DNA of 64,000 nucleotides from Bubalus kerabau (taxonomy: Eukaryota > Chordata > Mammalia > Artiodactyla > Bovidae). Of the stretch, positions 1 to 12,000 are shown piece after piece (within the stretch, counting starts at the first letter, position 1; each line of letters opens with the position of its first letter). The translations under genes and the position numbers were made by a program. The stretch spans positions 62,001-126,000 of the forward strand of contig NW_026577926.1 in assembly GCF_029407905.1 (NCBI RefSeq), written 5' to 3'. The notes beneath the pieces were generated by a model. It had not been told where the DNA came from and made no database searches. It was given only the letters and a program-made list of their open reading frames with translations.

Positions 1-3000
1 TGTCGGGGGGCGGCGGGAAACCCTCGTGTCCCTCGCCTTCTGCCGGGGACCTTAGGGAACTTCCCAGGGTGCCTCTGAGAGGCGAGGGATCCTGTGGAGG
101 TGGCGGGGCCCCTCGGGACTCCGCTGGGTCTGGCGCAACGGAAGAGGGCCTCACCTCGAGGGGAGGCAGGAACCTCAGGCTTCCTCTCCGTTTCGGACTC
201 CGACCGCAGGGTCCCTGCAGAGTTGGGACAGGAGAGTCAGGCCTCGTCTTGTCTGAGGAAGGGAACCCCGCTGGCCTCTCGAGTTGCTCAGGGGGTCTCA
301 GGCCCCTCGTCGAGCTGTGTGTGGACCCGCGGGTCTTTGCGGACGATGCATGGGGGTGGCAGTGCCCCTTCGTGTTGTGCTTTCACCCACAGGGTTGCCT
401 TCGAAGAGGGGTCCGGGCCTCGGGTCCTTCTCAAGGGCGGACCGGGGAATCGGGGGCGTTCGGCATGTGGCCCCACCCACGTGGCTCGTCTCGAATTTCC
501 TCGTGAGACCGGCCTCATCCTGAGGTGCGCCGGGAAGGCCGGGAACCCCTTCCAGACCACGCAGGGGAATCGCCTCTCCTGTCGCGATCAGGAGGGGAGA
601 AGGGGCTCAGAGGAAGCGGTGCCGGGACCCTCGGTGTTCCCCTCGAGGGAACCCGGCGTGTCGGGGGACTTTTGGGGGTCGCAGGAAGGCTGTCAGGGAC
701 CGTTTCGCCCTTCAGGGCGGAACAGGGGACTTCCCTTGAGACGCCGTGGCGGGCAAGGGCCTCATCTTGCCAAGAGGTGGGAACCACGTGGTTTTTCTCG
801 AGTTGCGGCGGGATTCTCGAGTTACGACGGGGATCTCAGCCTTCCCCTTGGGTTGGCCCTGGGAAGCCCAATCCTCCCCTCGGGTTGCGAGGGAAAGCTG
901 GGGGTTGCGCTCGAGTCACTGCAGGGCCGAAGAGACCTCACCTAAGCGTGTGTCCGGGACCTACTATTCCTCTCCAGGGAAGGCAGGGATCTCGGGGTTG
1001 CATTCCAGGCTCCCCCGGGGAGTCAGGACTCGTCTCGTGGGGAAGCCAAGGACTCCGCTCTCCTCTCGAGTCGCGACGCGGGTCTCTTGGAGCCCCCTGA
1101 GCGGCCTCAAGGGAGTCCAGCCTCCTCTTCCGTTTGGAGAGAGGACCCGGGATTGCTCTCCAGGCCATGGAGGAAAAGAAGGCCCTCAGCTCGCGAGGAC
1201 GGGGGCGTCTCAGGGGTTTCCTCGAGGTGCGGCGCCCGTGGGGGTTTTCTCCCGAGGCACGACGAGGATCTCAGGGAGCCTCTCGTGCGGCGACAGGGAA
1301 GTCAGGTCTCCATGCGCGTGGCGAGGGGGAGCGCGTCCTGGCTCTCGAGTCACGGGAGGGGACTAGGGCCTCGAGACGCGTTGAAGAAGGATTCTCGAGG
1401 TCTTTCTCGGGGGGCGGCGGGAAACCCTCGTGTCCCTCGCCTTCTGCCGGGGACCTTAGGGAACTTCCCAGGGTGCCTCTGAGAGGCGAGGGATCCTGTG
1501 GAGGTGGCGGGGCCCCTCGGGACTCCGCTGGGTCTGGCGCAACGGAAGAGGGCCTCACCTCGAGGGGAGGCAGGAACCTCAGGCTTCCCCTCTGTTTCGG
1601 ACTCCGACCGCAGGGTCCCTGCAGAGTTGGGACAGGAGAGTCAGGCCTCGTCTTGTCTGAGGAAGGGAACCCCGCTGGCCTCTCGAGTTGCTCAGGGGGT
1701 CTCAGGCCCCTCGTCGAGATGTGTGTGGAACCCGCGGGTCTTTGCGGACGATGCACGGGTGTGGCAGTGCCCCTTCGTGTTGTGCCTTCCCCCCCAGGGT
1801 TGCCTTCGAAGAGGGGTCCGGGCCTCGGGTCCTTCGCAAGGGCGGACCGGGGAATCGGGTGCGTTCGGCATGTGGCCCCACCCACGTGGCTCGTCTCGAA
1901 TTTCCTCGTGAGACCGGCCTCATCCTGAGGTGCGCCGGGAAGGCCGGGAACCCCTTCAAGACCCCGCAGGGGAATCGCCTCTCCTGTCGCGATCAAGAGG
2001 GGGGAAGGGGATCAGAGGAAGCGGTGCCGGGACCCTCGGTGTTCCCCTCGAGGGAACCCGGCGTTTCGGGGGACTTTTGGGGGTCGCAGGTAGGCTGTCA
2101 GGGACCGTTTCGCCCTTCAGGGCGGAACAGGGGCCTTCCCTTGAGACGCCGTCGCGGTCAAGGGCCTCATCTTGCCAAGAGGTGGGAACCACGTGGTTTT
2201 TCTCGAGTTGCGGCAGAATTCTCGAGTTACGACGGGGATCTCAGGCTTCCTCTTGGGTTGGCCCTGGGAAGCCCAATCTTCCCCTCGGGTTGCGAGGGAA
2301 AGCTGGGGGTTGCGCTCGAGTCACCGCAGGGCCGAAGAGACCTCACCTAGGCGTGTGTCCGGGACCTAATATTCCTCTCCAGGGAAGGTAGGGATCTCGG
2401 GGTTGCATTCCAGACTCCTCCGGGGAGTCAGGCCTCGTCTCGAGGGGAAGCCAAGGATTCCGGTCTCCTCTCAAGTCGCGACGCGGGTCTCTTGGAGCCC
2501 TCTGAGCGGCCTCAAGGGAGTCCAGCCTCCTCTTCCGTTTGGAGAGAGGACCCGGAATTGCTCTCTAGGCCATGCAGGAAAAGAAGGCCCTCAGCTCGCG
2601 AGGACGGGGGCGTCTCAGGGGTTTCCTCGAGCTGCGGCGCCCGTGGGGGTTTCTTCCCGAGGCACGACGAGGATCTCAGGTAGCCTCTCGTGCGGCGCCA
2701 GGGAAGTCAGGTCTCCATGCGCGTGGCGAGGGGGAGCGCGTCATGGCTCTCGAGTCACGGGAGGGGACTAGGGCCTCGAGACGCGTTGAAGAAGGACTCT
2801 CGAGGTCTTTCTCGGGGTGCGGCGGGAAAACCTCGTATCCCTCGCCTTCTGCCGGGGACCTTAGGTAACTTCCCAGGGTGCCTCTGAGAGGCGAGGGATC
2901 CTGTGGAGGTGGCGGGGCCCCTCGGGACTCCGCTGGGTCTGGCGCAACGGAAGAGGGCCTCACCTCGAGGGGAGGCAGGATCCTCAGGCTTCCTCTCCGT

Positions 3001-4394
3001 TTTGGACTCCGACCGCAGGGTCCCTGCAGAGTTGGGACAGGAGAGTCAGGCCTCGTCTTGTCTGAGGAAGGGAACCCCGCTGGCCTCTCGAGTTGCTCAG
3101 GGGGTCTCAGGCCCCTCGTCGAGCTGTGTGTGGAACCCGCGGGTGTTTGCAGACGATGCACGGGGGTGGCAGTGCCCCTTCGTGTTGTGCCTTCACCCAC
3201 AGGGTTGCCTTCGAAGAGGGGTCCGGGCCTCGGGTCCTTCTCAAGAGCGGACCGGGGAATCGGGGGCGTTCAGCATGTGGCCCCACCCACGTGGCTCGTC
3301 TCGAGTTTCCTCGTGAAACCGTCCTCATCCTGAGGTGCGCCGGGAAGTCCGGGAACCCCTTCCAGACCACGAAGGGGAATCGACTCTCCTGTCGCGATCA
3401 GGAGGGGAGAAGGGGCTCAGAGGAAGCGGTGCCGGGACCCTGGTGTTCCCCTTGGGGGAACCCGGCGTGTCGGGGGTCTCTTGGCGGTCGCAGGAAGGCT
3501 GTCAGGGACCGTTTCACCCTTCAGGGCGGAACAGGGGACTTCCCTTGAGACGCCATCGCGGGCAAGGGCCTCATCTTGCCAAGAGGTGGGAACCACGTGG
3601 TTTTTCTCGAGTTGCGGCGGGATTCTCGAGTTACGACGGGGATCTCAGCCTTCCTCTAGGGTTGGCCCTGGGAAGCTCAATCTTCCCCTCGTGTTGCGAG
3701 GGAAAGCTGGGGGTTGCGCTCGAGTCACTGCAGGGCCGAAGAGACCTCACCTAGGCGTGTGTCCGGGACCTAATATTCCTCTCCAGGGAAGGCAGGGATC
3801 TCGGGGTTTTATTCCAGGCTCCCCCGGGGAGTCAGGCCTCGTCTCGAGGGGAAGCCAAGGACTCCGCTCTCCTCTCGAGTCGCGACGCGGGTCTCTTGGA
3901 GCCCCCTGAGCGGCCTCAAGGGAGTCCAGCCTCCTCTTCCTTTTGGAGAGAGGACCAGGGATTGCTCTCCAGGCCATGCAGGAAAAGAAGGCCCTCAGCT
4001 CGCGAGGACGGGGGCGTCTCAGGGGTTTCCTCGAGCTGCGGCGCCCGTGGGGGTTTTCTCCCGAGGCACGACGAGGATCTCAGGGAGCCTCTCGTGCGGC
4101 ACCAGGGAAGTCAGGTCTCCATGCGCGTGGCGAGGGGGAGCGCGTCCTGGCTCTCGAGTCACGGGAGGGGACTAGGGCCTCGAGACGCGTTGAAGAAGGA
4201 CTCTCGAGGTCTTTCTCGGGGGGCGGCGGGAAACCCTCGTGTCCCTCACCTTCTGCCGGGGACCTTAGGGAACTTCCCAGGGTGCCTCTGAGAGGCGAGG
4301 GATCCTGTGGAGGTGGCGGGGCCCCTCGGGACTCCGCTGGGACTGGAGAAACGGAAGAGGGCCTCATCTCGAGGGGAGGCAGGAACCTCAGGCT
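1..4394. repeat. Satellite I (1.715-type) tandem array, canonical monomers
   Basis: Direct tandem repeat with a period of about 1,404 bp: the same landmark (CCCTCGTGTCCCTCGCC or its one-base variant) recurs at 21, 1425, 2830 and 4234. Adjacent monomers differ by scattered substitutions only. The sequence is very CpG-rich and full of CTCGAG and related short motifs, the signature of a monomer built from shorter degenerate subrepeats. Length and composition match the bovine 1.715 g/ml satellite (about 1.4 kb unit, described as having 31-bp subrepeats), abundant at autosomal centromeres in Bovini. The name is from knowledge of the family; the tandem structure is seen directly. Long open frames on both strands are repeat artefacts, not genes. 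Confidence 0.9.
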
Positions 4395-5313
4395 TCCTCT
4401 CCGTTTCTGGATCCCATGGTCCCTGCAGTGTAGGCACATGAGAGTCACACCTAGTCTTCTCTTGAGGAATGGACCTTCGTTTGCCTTTCGAGTTGTTTAC
4501 AGGGTGACAGGCCACTTGTCGAAATGTCTGTGGGACCTGCGGGTTTTTCTGGACGATGCACGCGGGTGTCAGTGCCCCTTCGTCTTGTGCCTTCATCCAC
4601 AGGTTTTCCTTCAAAGAGTTGTGCTGGCATAGGGTTCTTTTCAAGAGTGGACCGTGAAATTGGGGTCTTTCGGCATGTGGCACCACCCACGAGGCTACGT
4701 CTTGAACTTCCTCATGAGACCGGCCTCATCCTGAGGTGCGCCCGGAAGGTCGGGAACCCCTTGCAGACAGAGAAGGGGAGTCGACCCTCCTGTCGCACTC
4801 AGGAGAGGAGAAGGGGCTCAGATGAAGTGGTGCCGGGAACCTTGGTGTTCCCTTTGAGTGAGTCTGGTATGTCGCGGAACTTTTGGGGTCGCATCAAGGG
4901 TGCCAAGTACCGTTTCACACTTCAGGATGGAACGTGGGACTTCTCTTGAGATGCTGTAGCGGACAAAGGGCCTCATCTTGCGATGACGAGGGAAGCACGT
5001 GGTTTTTCTCGAGTTGCGGTGGGATTCTCGAGTTACGACGGGGAATTCAGGCTTCCTCTTGTGTTGGCCCAGGAAGTCTAATCTTCCATTTGAGTTGCCA
5101 GGGAGAGCTGGGGATTGGGCTCCATTCACTGAAGTGCAAACTAGACCTCATCTAGCCTTGTACCAGGACTTAATGTTCCTTTCCATAGGCGACAGGGATT
5201 TGGGGTTGCATTCCATACTCACCCAGGGAGTCAGGCCTCATCTCGAGGGGAAGCAAAGGACTCCACTCTCTTCTCGAGTCGCGACAGGTATCTCTTGGAG
5301 CCCACTGAGTGGT
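4395..5313. repeat. Decayed edge monomer of satellite I
   Basis: The satellite I register continues from the canonical array but similarity drops abruptly near 4395. Many CpGs have become TpG or CpA and small indels appear, while landmarks such as the TTTTTCTCGAGTTGCGG segment near 5003 and the region before 5290 remain alignable. Similarity ends near 5313, where the sequence switches to the dimeric array without a spacer. Divergence of the outermost monomer is what is expected at an array edge, where unequal exchange homogenises least. No gene is visible. Confidence 0.85.
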
Positions 5314-7797
5314 CTTCGCTCTGTAGGAGAGCTCTAGTGTACATAAGCCTGTACATAAGTGAACACAGACACTCTGTGTGCATGTTGCTGCGTACCCAAA
5401 ATAGGGCCACAAGGAGCCTCATGCTCTCCATGCGGCACGGAAGCTGTGCAGCCACGCAGCAGCTGAGGAATCCAACCAATTGCTCTTTTCTTACCTCTGA
5501 CAGAGCTCGCATTGCCGTAGCCCTTGGCAGTTTGGAAACACTGGACCCTAACCCCTCTCAAAGTAGGCCTGGGTTCTAGTTCGAATAGAAAGTCAATAGC
5601 GGAGCTGAGGACAGGAACGCGGCAGTCATTTATCACACGCTCCTGCAGCCTGCTACTGCAGGGACACTAACGCTAGAAGCTAGGAATGTCTTTGCAAGGT
5701 GCGCAAAGGACAAGGGAGAACCTCGACCCTGACTCTAGTATTTCAGTCCCCTGAGCAGATCTGAGGTTCTCCCTCTGTAGAAGCTAACCCATTCCTTTCA
5801 AATACAGGCTTCCTAACACAGGGCCAGTTGGCTGCTTGCTCTTCCACGAAGCAGGCTTCCTTAACTTGCAAACTGCGAATTCCGCTTAACAGCCTGGAGG
5901 AAAATCGCTTCTTGGAAGATTTTTTTCAGAGGCTGTATCCCCGGAGCTGGGGCCAAGCTAGGGGACCCATACTGACAAGGGAAGGCAAAACCACATCCAA
6001 TGTCTTTGCTCTGGAGGACAGCTTTGGTGAGCCTAAGTCTTTCAGGAATATTTCTGGCTCCAACAGAGTCAAATTCTGAGTGTGAAGCTGCACAGCCAAA
6101 ATAGGGGAACAGAGAGCCTGATTCTCTCTGTGTAGCTTTGAAGCTGTCATTCAAACAACAGCTTGAGAATCCATACAATGCTCTCCCTTACTGCTAAGAG
6201 AATTCTCATTGCTGTCGTCCTTGACAGTTTGTAGAAATCCGCACCCTAACCCTTCTCCAAGTAGGCCTGGGTCCTAGCTCGGAACAACAGGCAACGGCGA
6301 AGCTGAGGCCAGTAAGGCACAAGTGAGGTCTCACACACTCTTGCAGCCTGATCGTCCAGGAGCAGTAAGGCCTCTTTTTCCCTGCAGGAGGCTCGCTTGC
6401 CTTGCCTCCTGTGAACTGCATTTCCCAGCCTGGGCGCAAAGCTGTTCCTGGAGATTTTTTCTCAGGGGCTGTTTCCCTGGAGCTGGGTCGGACCTCGGGG
6501 GCCCAACTCACAGGGGAAGACAAAACCACATGGACAGGTCTATGCTCTGTAGGAGAGCTCTAGTGAACCTCATGTCTCAGGAACATTCTTGGCTTCTACA
6601 GAGACACCTCTGTGCATGAAGCTACACACCCAACATAGTGGCAAAGGGAGTCTGATTCTCTCCGTGGGTGCTGATGCTTTGTGGCAAAGCACCTGCTAAG
6701 AATCCATCCGCATAGGCTTCCCTCACCTTGACAGAGGTCTCATTGCTGTAGCCCTTGGCAGTTTGGAAAGAATCAGACCCTTACCCTTCACCAAGTAGGC
6801 CCTTGTCCTTGTTTGAATGGAAAGGCAGTAGCTGAGCTGAGGCCAGTAAGGCGCCAGTCAAGTCTGACATATTCCCGATGCCTGCTCCTTCATGGAAAAT
6901 AACGTTAGAATCTGGGAATGTCTTTTCAAGGTTGGCAAAGGGCAGTCAGGAACCTCGACCCTGCCTCTGGAATTTCTATCTTCTCAGCACATCTGGCGGT
7001 CTCGGTCAGGAGAAACTAACCCATTCCTTGCAAATATAGGCTTCCAAACACAGGCCGGTTGGCTGTCTCTTCTTGCCGAAGGAAGCTTGCTTATCCCACC
7101 TCCTGCAAACTCCGCTTCCCAGCCTGGGGGATAAGAGGTTCTTGGAGATCTTTTCCCAGAGGCTGTTTCCATGGAGCAGGGGCCGATCCCGGAGACCCAC
7201 ACGCACAGGGGAAGGGAAAACCGCATGGACAAGTCTTTGCTCTCTAGGAGTGCTCTAGTGAACCTCAGTCTATGGGGAATGTTCTTGGCTCCAACGGGGA
7301 CATCTCTGTGTGGGAAGCTGCATAGCCAACATAGAGACACAGAGACCTGATTCTCTCTGTGCAGCTTTGACGCTGTCGTTCAAACAACAAATTGAAAATC
7401 CATAGAATGCTCTCCCTTACCACTGAGAGAGTTATCATTGCTGTAGCCCTTCGCAGTTTCTGGAAATCGGCACACAAACACTTCTCCAAGTAGGCCTGGG
7501 TTCAAGTTCAGATGAATATGCAATGGCGGAGCTGAGGCCAGTAAGGCACCAGTCAGGTGTCACACACTCTGGCAGCCTGCTCCTCCAGGGACAGTAAGGC
7601 CTCTATTTCCCTTCAGGAGGCTCGCTTGCCTTACTTCCTGTGAACAGCGTTTCCCAGCCTGGGCGGAAAGCAGTTCCTGGAGATTTTTTCTCAGGGGCTG
7701 TTTCCCCGGAGTTGGGGCGGACCTCGGGGACCCAACTCACAGGGGAAGGCAAAACCAAATGGACAGGTCTATGCTCTGTAGGAGATCTCTAGTGAAC

Positions 7798-9095
7798 TGC
7801 CGGGGTCCAGCCCCAGCTGATCCAGGGTATTCGAAGCAGAGACGGCGTAGGCGAGGGTCAGGGAACAACTGCTTAATTAAACGTTAATTAAGGATATAAA
7901 GAGTAATAAAATGAGGATAGCTCAGTAGGAAAATTCAGTGGAGAAAAGAGGCTGAGTAGCTTGGTTTATGCGGGGGACCAATAAAACTTCAAGACAAGAA
8001 GCTTGCACCACTTACGTAGGCCGCAGGCGTCCTTCCGTTCTCCCGAAGGAGAGGAGACACTGAGGCCTCCCCAGTCGGATCTTAGAAGCCCAGGCAAAAT
8101 TAGTAAGCTTGGTGGCTTCCGCGCTCCAGATGGAGACTCAACCAGAGTGAGAGAGAGAGAGAGACATGGGGAGACCAGTATTTCGAGAAACTGATCCCAA
8201 TTCTTTATTTTCCATGGTCTACTTTTATACACTGAGATGTTATGCAAAAGTCACGTGGGGTCAACAGTCCTGACTTTTATCAAAGTCAGGTGCTTCATAC
8301 AAAAGTATACAGAGGTCTTAGGGGTGTTACATCATCTTCTGGCCGGGGGGCCTGCTGACAATTTACGACCCTCTCCTTGTGACAGTGGTCAGCCAACCAG
8401 GACACTTATTTCTCCAGGGGTGATTATTCTTAAAACAGACGCCACCCAAATAAAGTTACATTCCTATAGGGTGAGGGTGTAGTGGGTTTTAGTTAAGGAA
8501 AGAATTTACTTAGCCTAAGGTCTAACGTGATTTATATCAAAGGTTAATACTTATTTCTTCTATATATTCATTAATGTGTATAAGGGCAGGGGATGTGGAG
8601 ACTTAGCAGTAAACATCAGCTCAACAAATGAAAAACCCTTCACCAATATGATTTCTAATCAGCCCATTATACTTATACTAATAATTTTCTAACTTTTCTA
8701 AGGAACCTGTTTTTAGAAGGTTTAAAGCATCTCGTGCCTCTCATGGTTGGGAGGCTGTGAGCAATCACATGTGGCCGGACAAGCCTGTCAGGCAGGCTAG
8801 AGAACCTTCAGAGGAGTTTGTAGGTTAAAACACTCTTGTCACACCCAGGGGTTTTTATCAACTGGAGCTCTAGGTTAACTCCTTCTCCAAAAGAGGTGGT
8901 GGGGGACAGCCCCCTGTAAAGTCAGAGGTGTAGGTGAGAGCACAAAGTAGTAAGGTAGGCAGGCTCTGGTTATGGGGGTAGATGCTCGAGGATTTCCAGG
9001 GGGACTCCTGAGGCTCGATCCCGCCTTTGCGTATGTCGAGCCTCCTTCCTCATGACCTTTGCCATGGGCGGAGTGCCTCACTCTGGCCCCCAACA
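7798..9095 (-). mobile_element. ERVK-like (BTLTR1-type) solo LTR
   Basis: A 1,298-bp element bounded by TG...CA and flanked by a perfect 6-bp target duplication, GTGAAC, at 7792-7797 and 9096-9101. It splits a type A monomer. The uninterrupted site is present in the paralogous array at 36212-36217, proving insertion rather than array variation. No gag, pol or env sequence lies inside, so it is a solo LTR left by LTR-LTR recombination. Minus orientation is suggested because, reading that strand, the element starts TGTTGGGGGCC and ends CCCCGGCA, and TATAAAAG is followed closely by AATAAA near 8200-8230. A 6-bp duplication and these termini fit class II (ERVK) ruminant LTRs. The BTLTR1 name is from memory and less certain than the structure. 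Confidence 0.9.
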
Positions 9096-12000
9096 GTGAA
9101 CCTCCTCTCTCAGGAACATTCTTGGCTCCTATCGAGACACCTCTGTGTGTGTAGCTACACACGCAACGTAGGGGCAAAGGGAGCCAGATTCTTTCCGTGG
9201 GGTGCTGATGCTTTGTGGCAAAGCACCTGCTTGAGAATCCATCAGCTTACGCTTCCCTCGCCTTGACAGAGGTCTCATTGCTGTAGCCCTTGGCAGTTTG
9301 GAAAGAAGAGGACCTTTACCTTTCATAAAGTGGGCCCTTGTCCTAGTTTGAAAGGAAAGGCAAGAGCTGAGCTGAGGCCAATAAGGTGCCAGTCAAGTCT
9401 GACATATTCCCGAAGCCTGCTCCTTCATGGAAAATAATGCTGGAATCTAGGAATGTCTCTGCAAGGCTGGCAAAGGGCAGTCAGGAGCCTGCACCCTGCC
9501 TCTGGAATTACCGATTTCTGAGCAGATCTGGAGGTCTCCTTTAGGAGAATCTAACTCATTCCTTCCATATTGAGACTTCCAAAAACAGGCCGGTAGGCTG
9601 CCTCTTCGTGCCCGAAGGAGGCTTGCTTTTCCTGCCTCCTATGAACCCAGCTTCCCAGGCTCTGGGAAAAGCGGATCTTGAAGATCTTTTCTCAGGGGTT
9701 GTTTCCACGGAGCTGGGGCTAAGCCTGGAGACCCAAACTCACAGGGGAAGAAAAACCACATGGACAAGTCTTTGCTCTCTAGGAGAGCTCTAGTGAACTT
9801 CACTCTGTCACGAACATTCTTGATTCATATGGAGACACCCCTATGTGCGAAGCTGCGTACCCAACATGGGGGAACAGAGAGCCTGATTCTCTCTGTGTAG
9901 CTTTAAAGATGTTGTTCAAAGAACACCTTGAAAATCCATACAATGCTCTTCCTTACCCGTGACAGAGTTCTCATTGCTGTAGCCCTTGGCAGTTTTTAGA
10001 AATCCGCACCCAAACCCTTCTCCTAGTAGTCCTGGGTCCTAGTTCGGAGGAACATGCAATGGCGGAGCTGAGGCCAGTAAGGCACCAGTCAGGTCTCACA
10101 CACTCTTGCAGCCTGATCGTCCAGGGACAGTAAGCCCTCTTTTTCCCTGCAGGAGGCTCACTTGACTTCCCTCCTGTGAGCTGCATTTCCCAGCCTGGGG
10201 GAAAAGAGGTCCCTGGAGATCTTTTCTCAGGGGCTCCTTCCCCGGAGCTGGGGAGGACCTCGAGGACCCAAATCACAGGGGAAGGCAAAAGCACATGGAC
10301 AGGTCTATGCTCTGTAGGAGAGCTCTAGTGAACCTCATCTCTCAGGAACATTCTGGCCTCCTATAGAGACACCTCTGTGTGTGAAGCTACACAGCCAACA
10401 TAGGGGCAAATGGAGCCTGATTCTCTCCGTGGGGTGCTGATGCTTTGTGGCAAAGCACCTGCTTGAGAATCCATCCACTTAGGCTTCCCTCGCCTTGACA
10501 GAGGTCCCATTGCTGTAGCCCTTGGCAGTTTGGAAAGAAGAAGACCCTTACCCTTCATAAAGTAGGCCTTTGTCCTAGTTTGAATGGAAAGGTAATAGCT
10601 GAGCTGAGGCCAATAAGGTGCCTGCCAAGTCTGACATACTCCCGTAGCCTTCACCTTCATGGAAAATAACTCTAGAATCTGGGAATGTCTTTGCAAGGCT
10701 GGCAAAGGGCAGTCAGGAACCAGCACCCTGCCTCTGGAATTACCAACTTCTGAGCAGATCTGGAGGTCTCCTTTAGGAGAAGCTAACCCATTCTTTCCAA
10801 ATAGAGGCTTCCAAACAGGTCGGTTGGCTGCCTCTTCGTGCCCGAAGGAGGCCTGCTTTTCTTGCATCCTATGAAGCCCTGTTCCCAGCCTCTGGGAAAA
10901 GCGGATCTTGAAGATATTTTCTCAGGGGTTGTTTCCATGGAGCTGGGGCCGAGACCAGAGACCCAATCGCACAGGGGAAGGAAAACCACATGGACAAGTC
11001 TTTGCTCTCCAGGAGACCTCTAAGTGAAACTTACTCTGTCAGGAACGTTCTTGACTCCTATGGAGACACCCCTATGTGTGAAGCTGCGTACCCAACAATG
11101 GGGCACAGAGAGACTGATTCTCTCTTTGCAGCTTTGAAGCTGTCATTCAAACAACAGCTTGAGAATCCATACAATGCTCTCCCTTACCTCTGAGAGAGTT
11201 CTCATTGCTGTAGCCCTTGGCAGTTTTTTAGAAATCCGCACCCAAACCCTTCTCCTAGTAGGCCTGGGTCCTAGTTCGGAGGAGCATGCAATGGCGGAGC
11301 TGAGGCCAGTAAGGCACCAGTCAGCTCTCACACACTCTTGCAGCCTGCTCCTCCAGGGGCAGTAAGGCCTCTTTTTCTCTGCAGGAGGCTCGCTTGCCTT
11401 GCCTTCTGTGAACTGCATTTCCCAGTCTGGACGAAAATTAATTCCTGGAGGTGTTTTCTCAGGGGTTTCTTCCTCGGAGCTGGGGCGAACATCGGGAACC
11501 CAACTCACAGGGGAAGGCAAAACCATATGGACAGGTCTATGCTCCGTAGCAGAGCTCTAGTGAACCTCATCTCCCAGGAACATTCTTGGCTCCTATAGAG
11601 ACACCTCTGTGTTTGAAGCTACACACCCAACATAGGGGCAAATGCAGCCTGATTCTCTCCGTGGGGTGCAGATGCTTTGTGGCAAAGCACCTGTTTGAGA
11701 ATCCATCCGCTTCCACTTCCCTCTCTTTGACAGAGGTCTCTTTGCTGTAGCCTTTGGCAGTTTGGAAAGAAGCAGACCCTTACCCTTCACCAAGTAGGCC
11801 CTTGTCCTAGTTTGAACGGAAAGGCGATAGCTGAGCTGAGGCCAGTAAGGCGCCAGTCAAGTCTGTCATATTCCTGAAGCCTGCTCCTTCATGGAAAATA
11901 ACGCTAGAATCTAGAAATGTCTTTGCAAGGCTGGCAAAGGACAGTCAGGAACCTCGACCCTGCCTCTGGAATTTCCGTCTTCTGAGCAGATCTGGAGGTC

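Noticed and set aside
69..4632. Long overlapping open frames on both strands of satellite I
   Set aside because: They recur with the 1,404-bp period, overlap in several frames at once and have the arginine/glycine/proline-rich content expected from GC-rich satellite DNA.
7798..9095. Full-length endogenous retrovirus
   Set aside because: There is only one LTR with no internal coding region; the target duplications sit directly at its two ends.
9608..9793. Recurring ~61-codon frame in B-adjacent monomers (MPEGGLLF... start)
   Set aside because: It appears once per dimer but with shifting starts, frameshifts and ends, and no purifying pattern is visible between copies. It is a tandem-repeat by-product.
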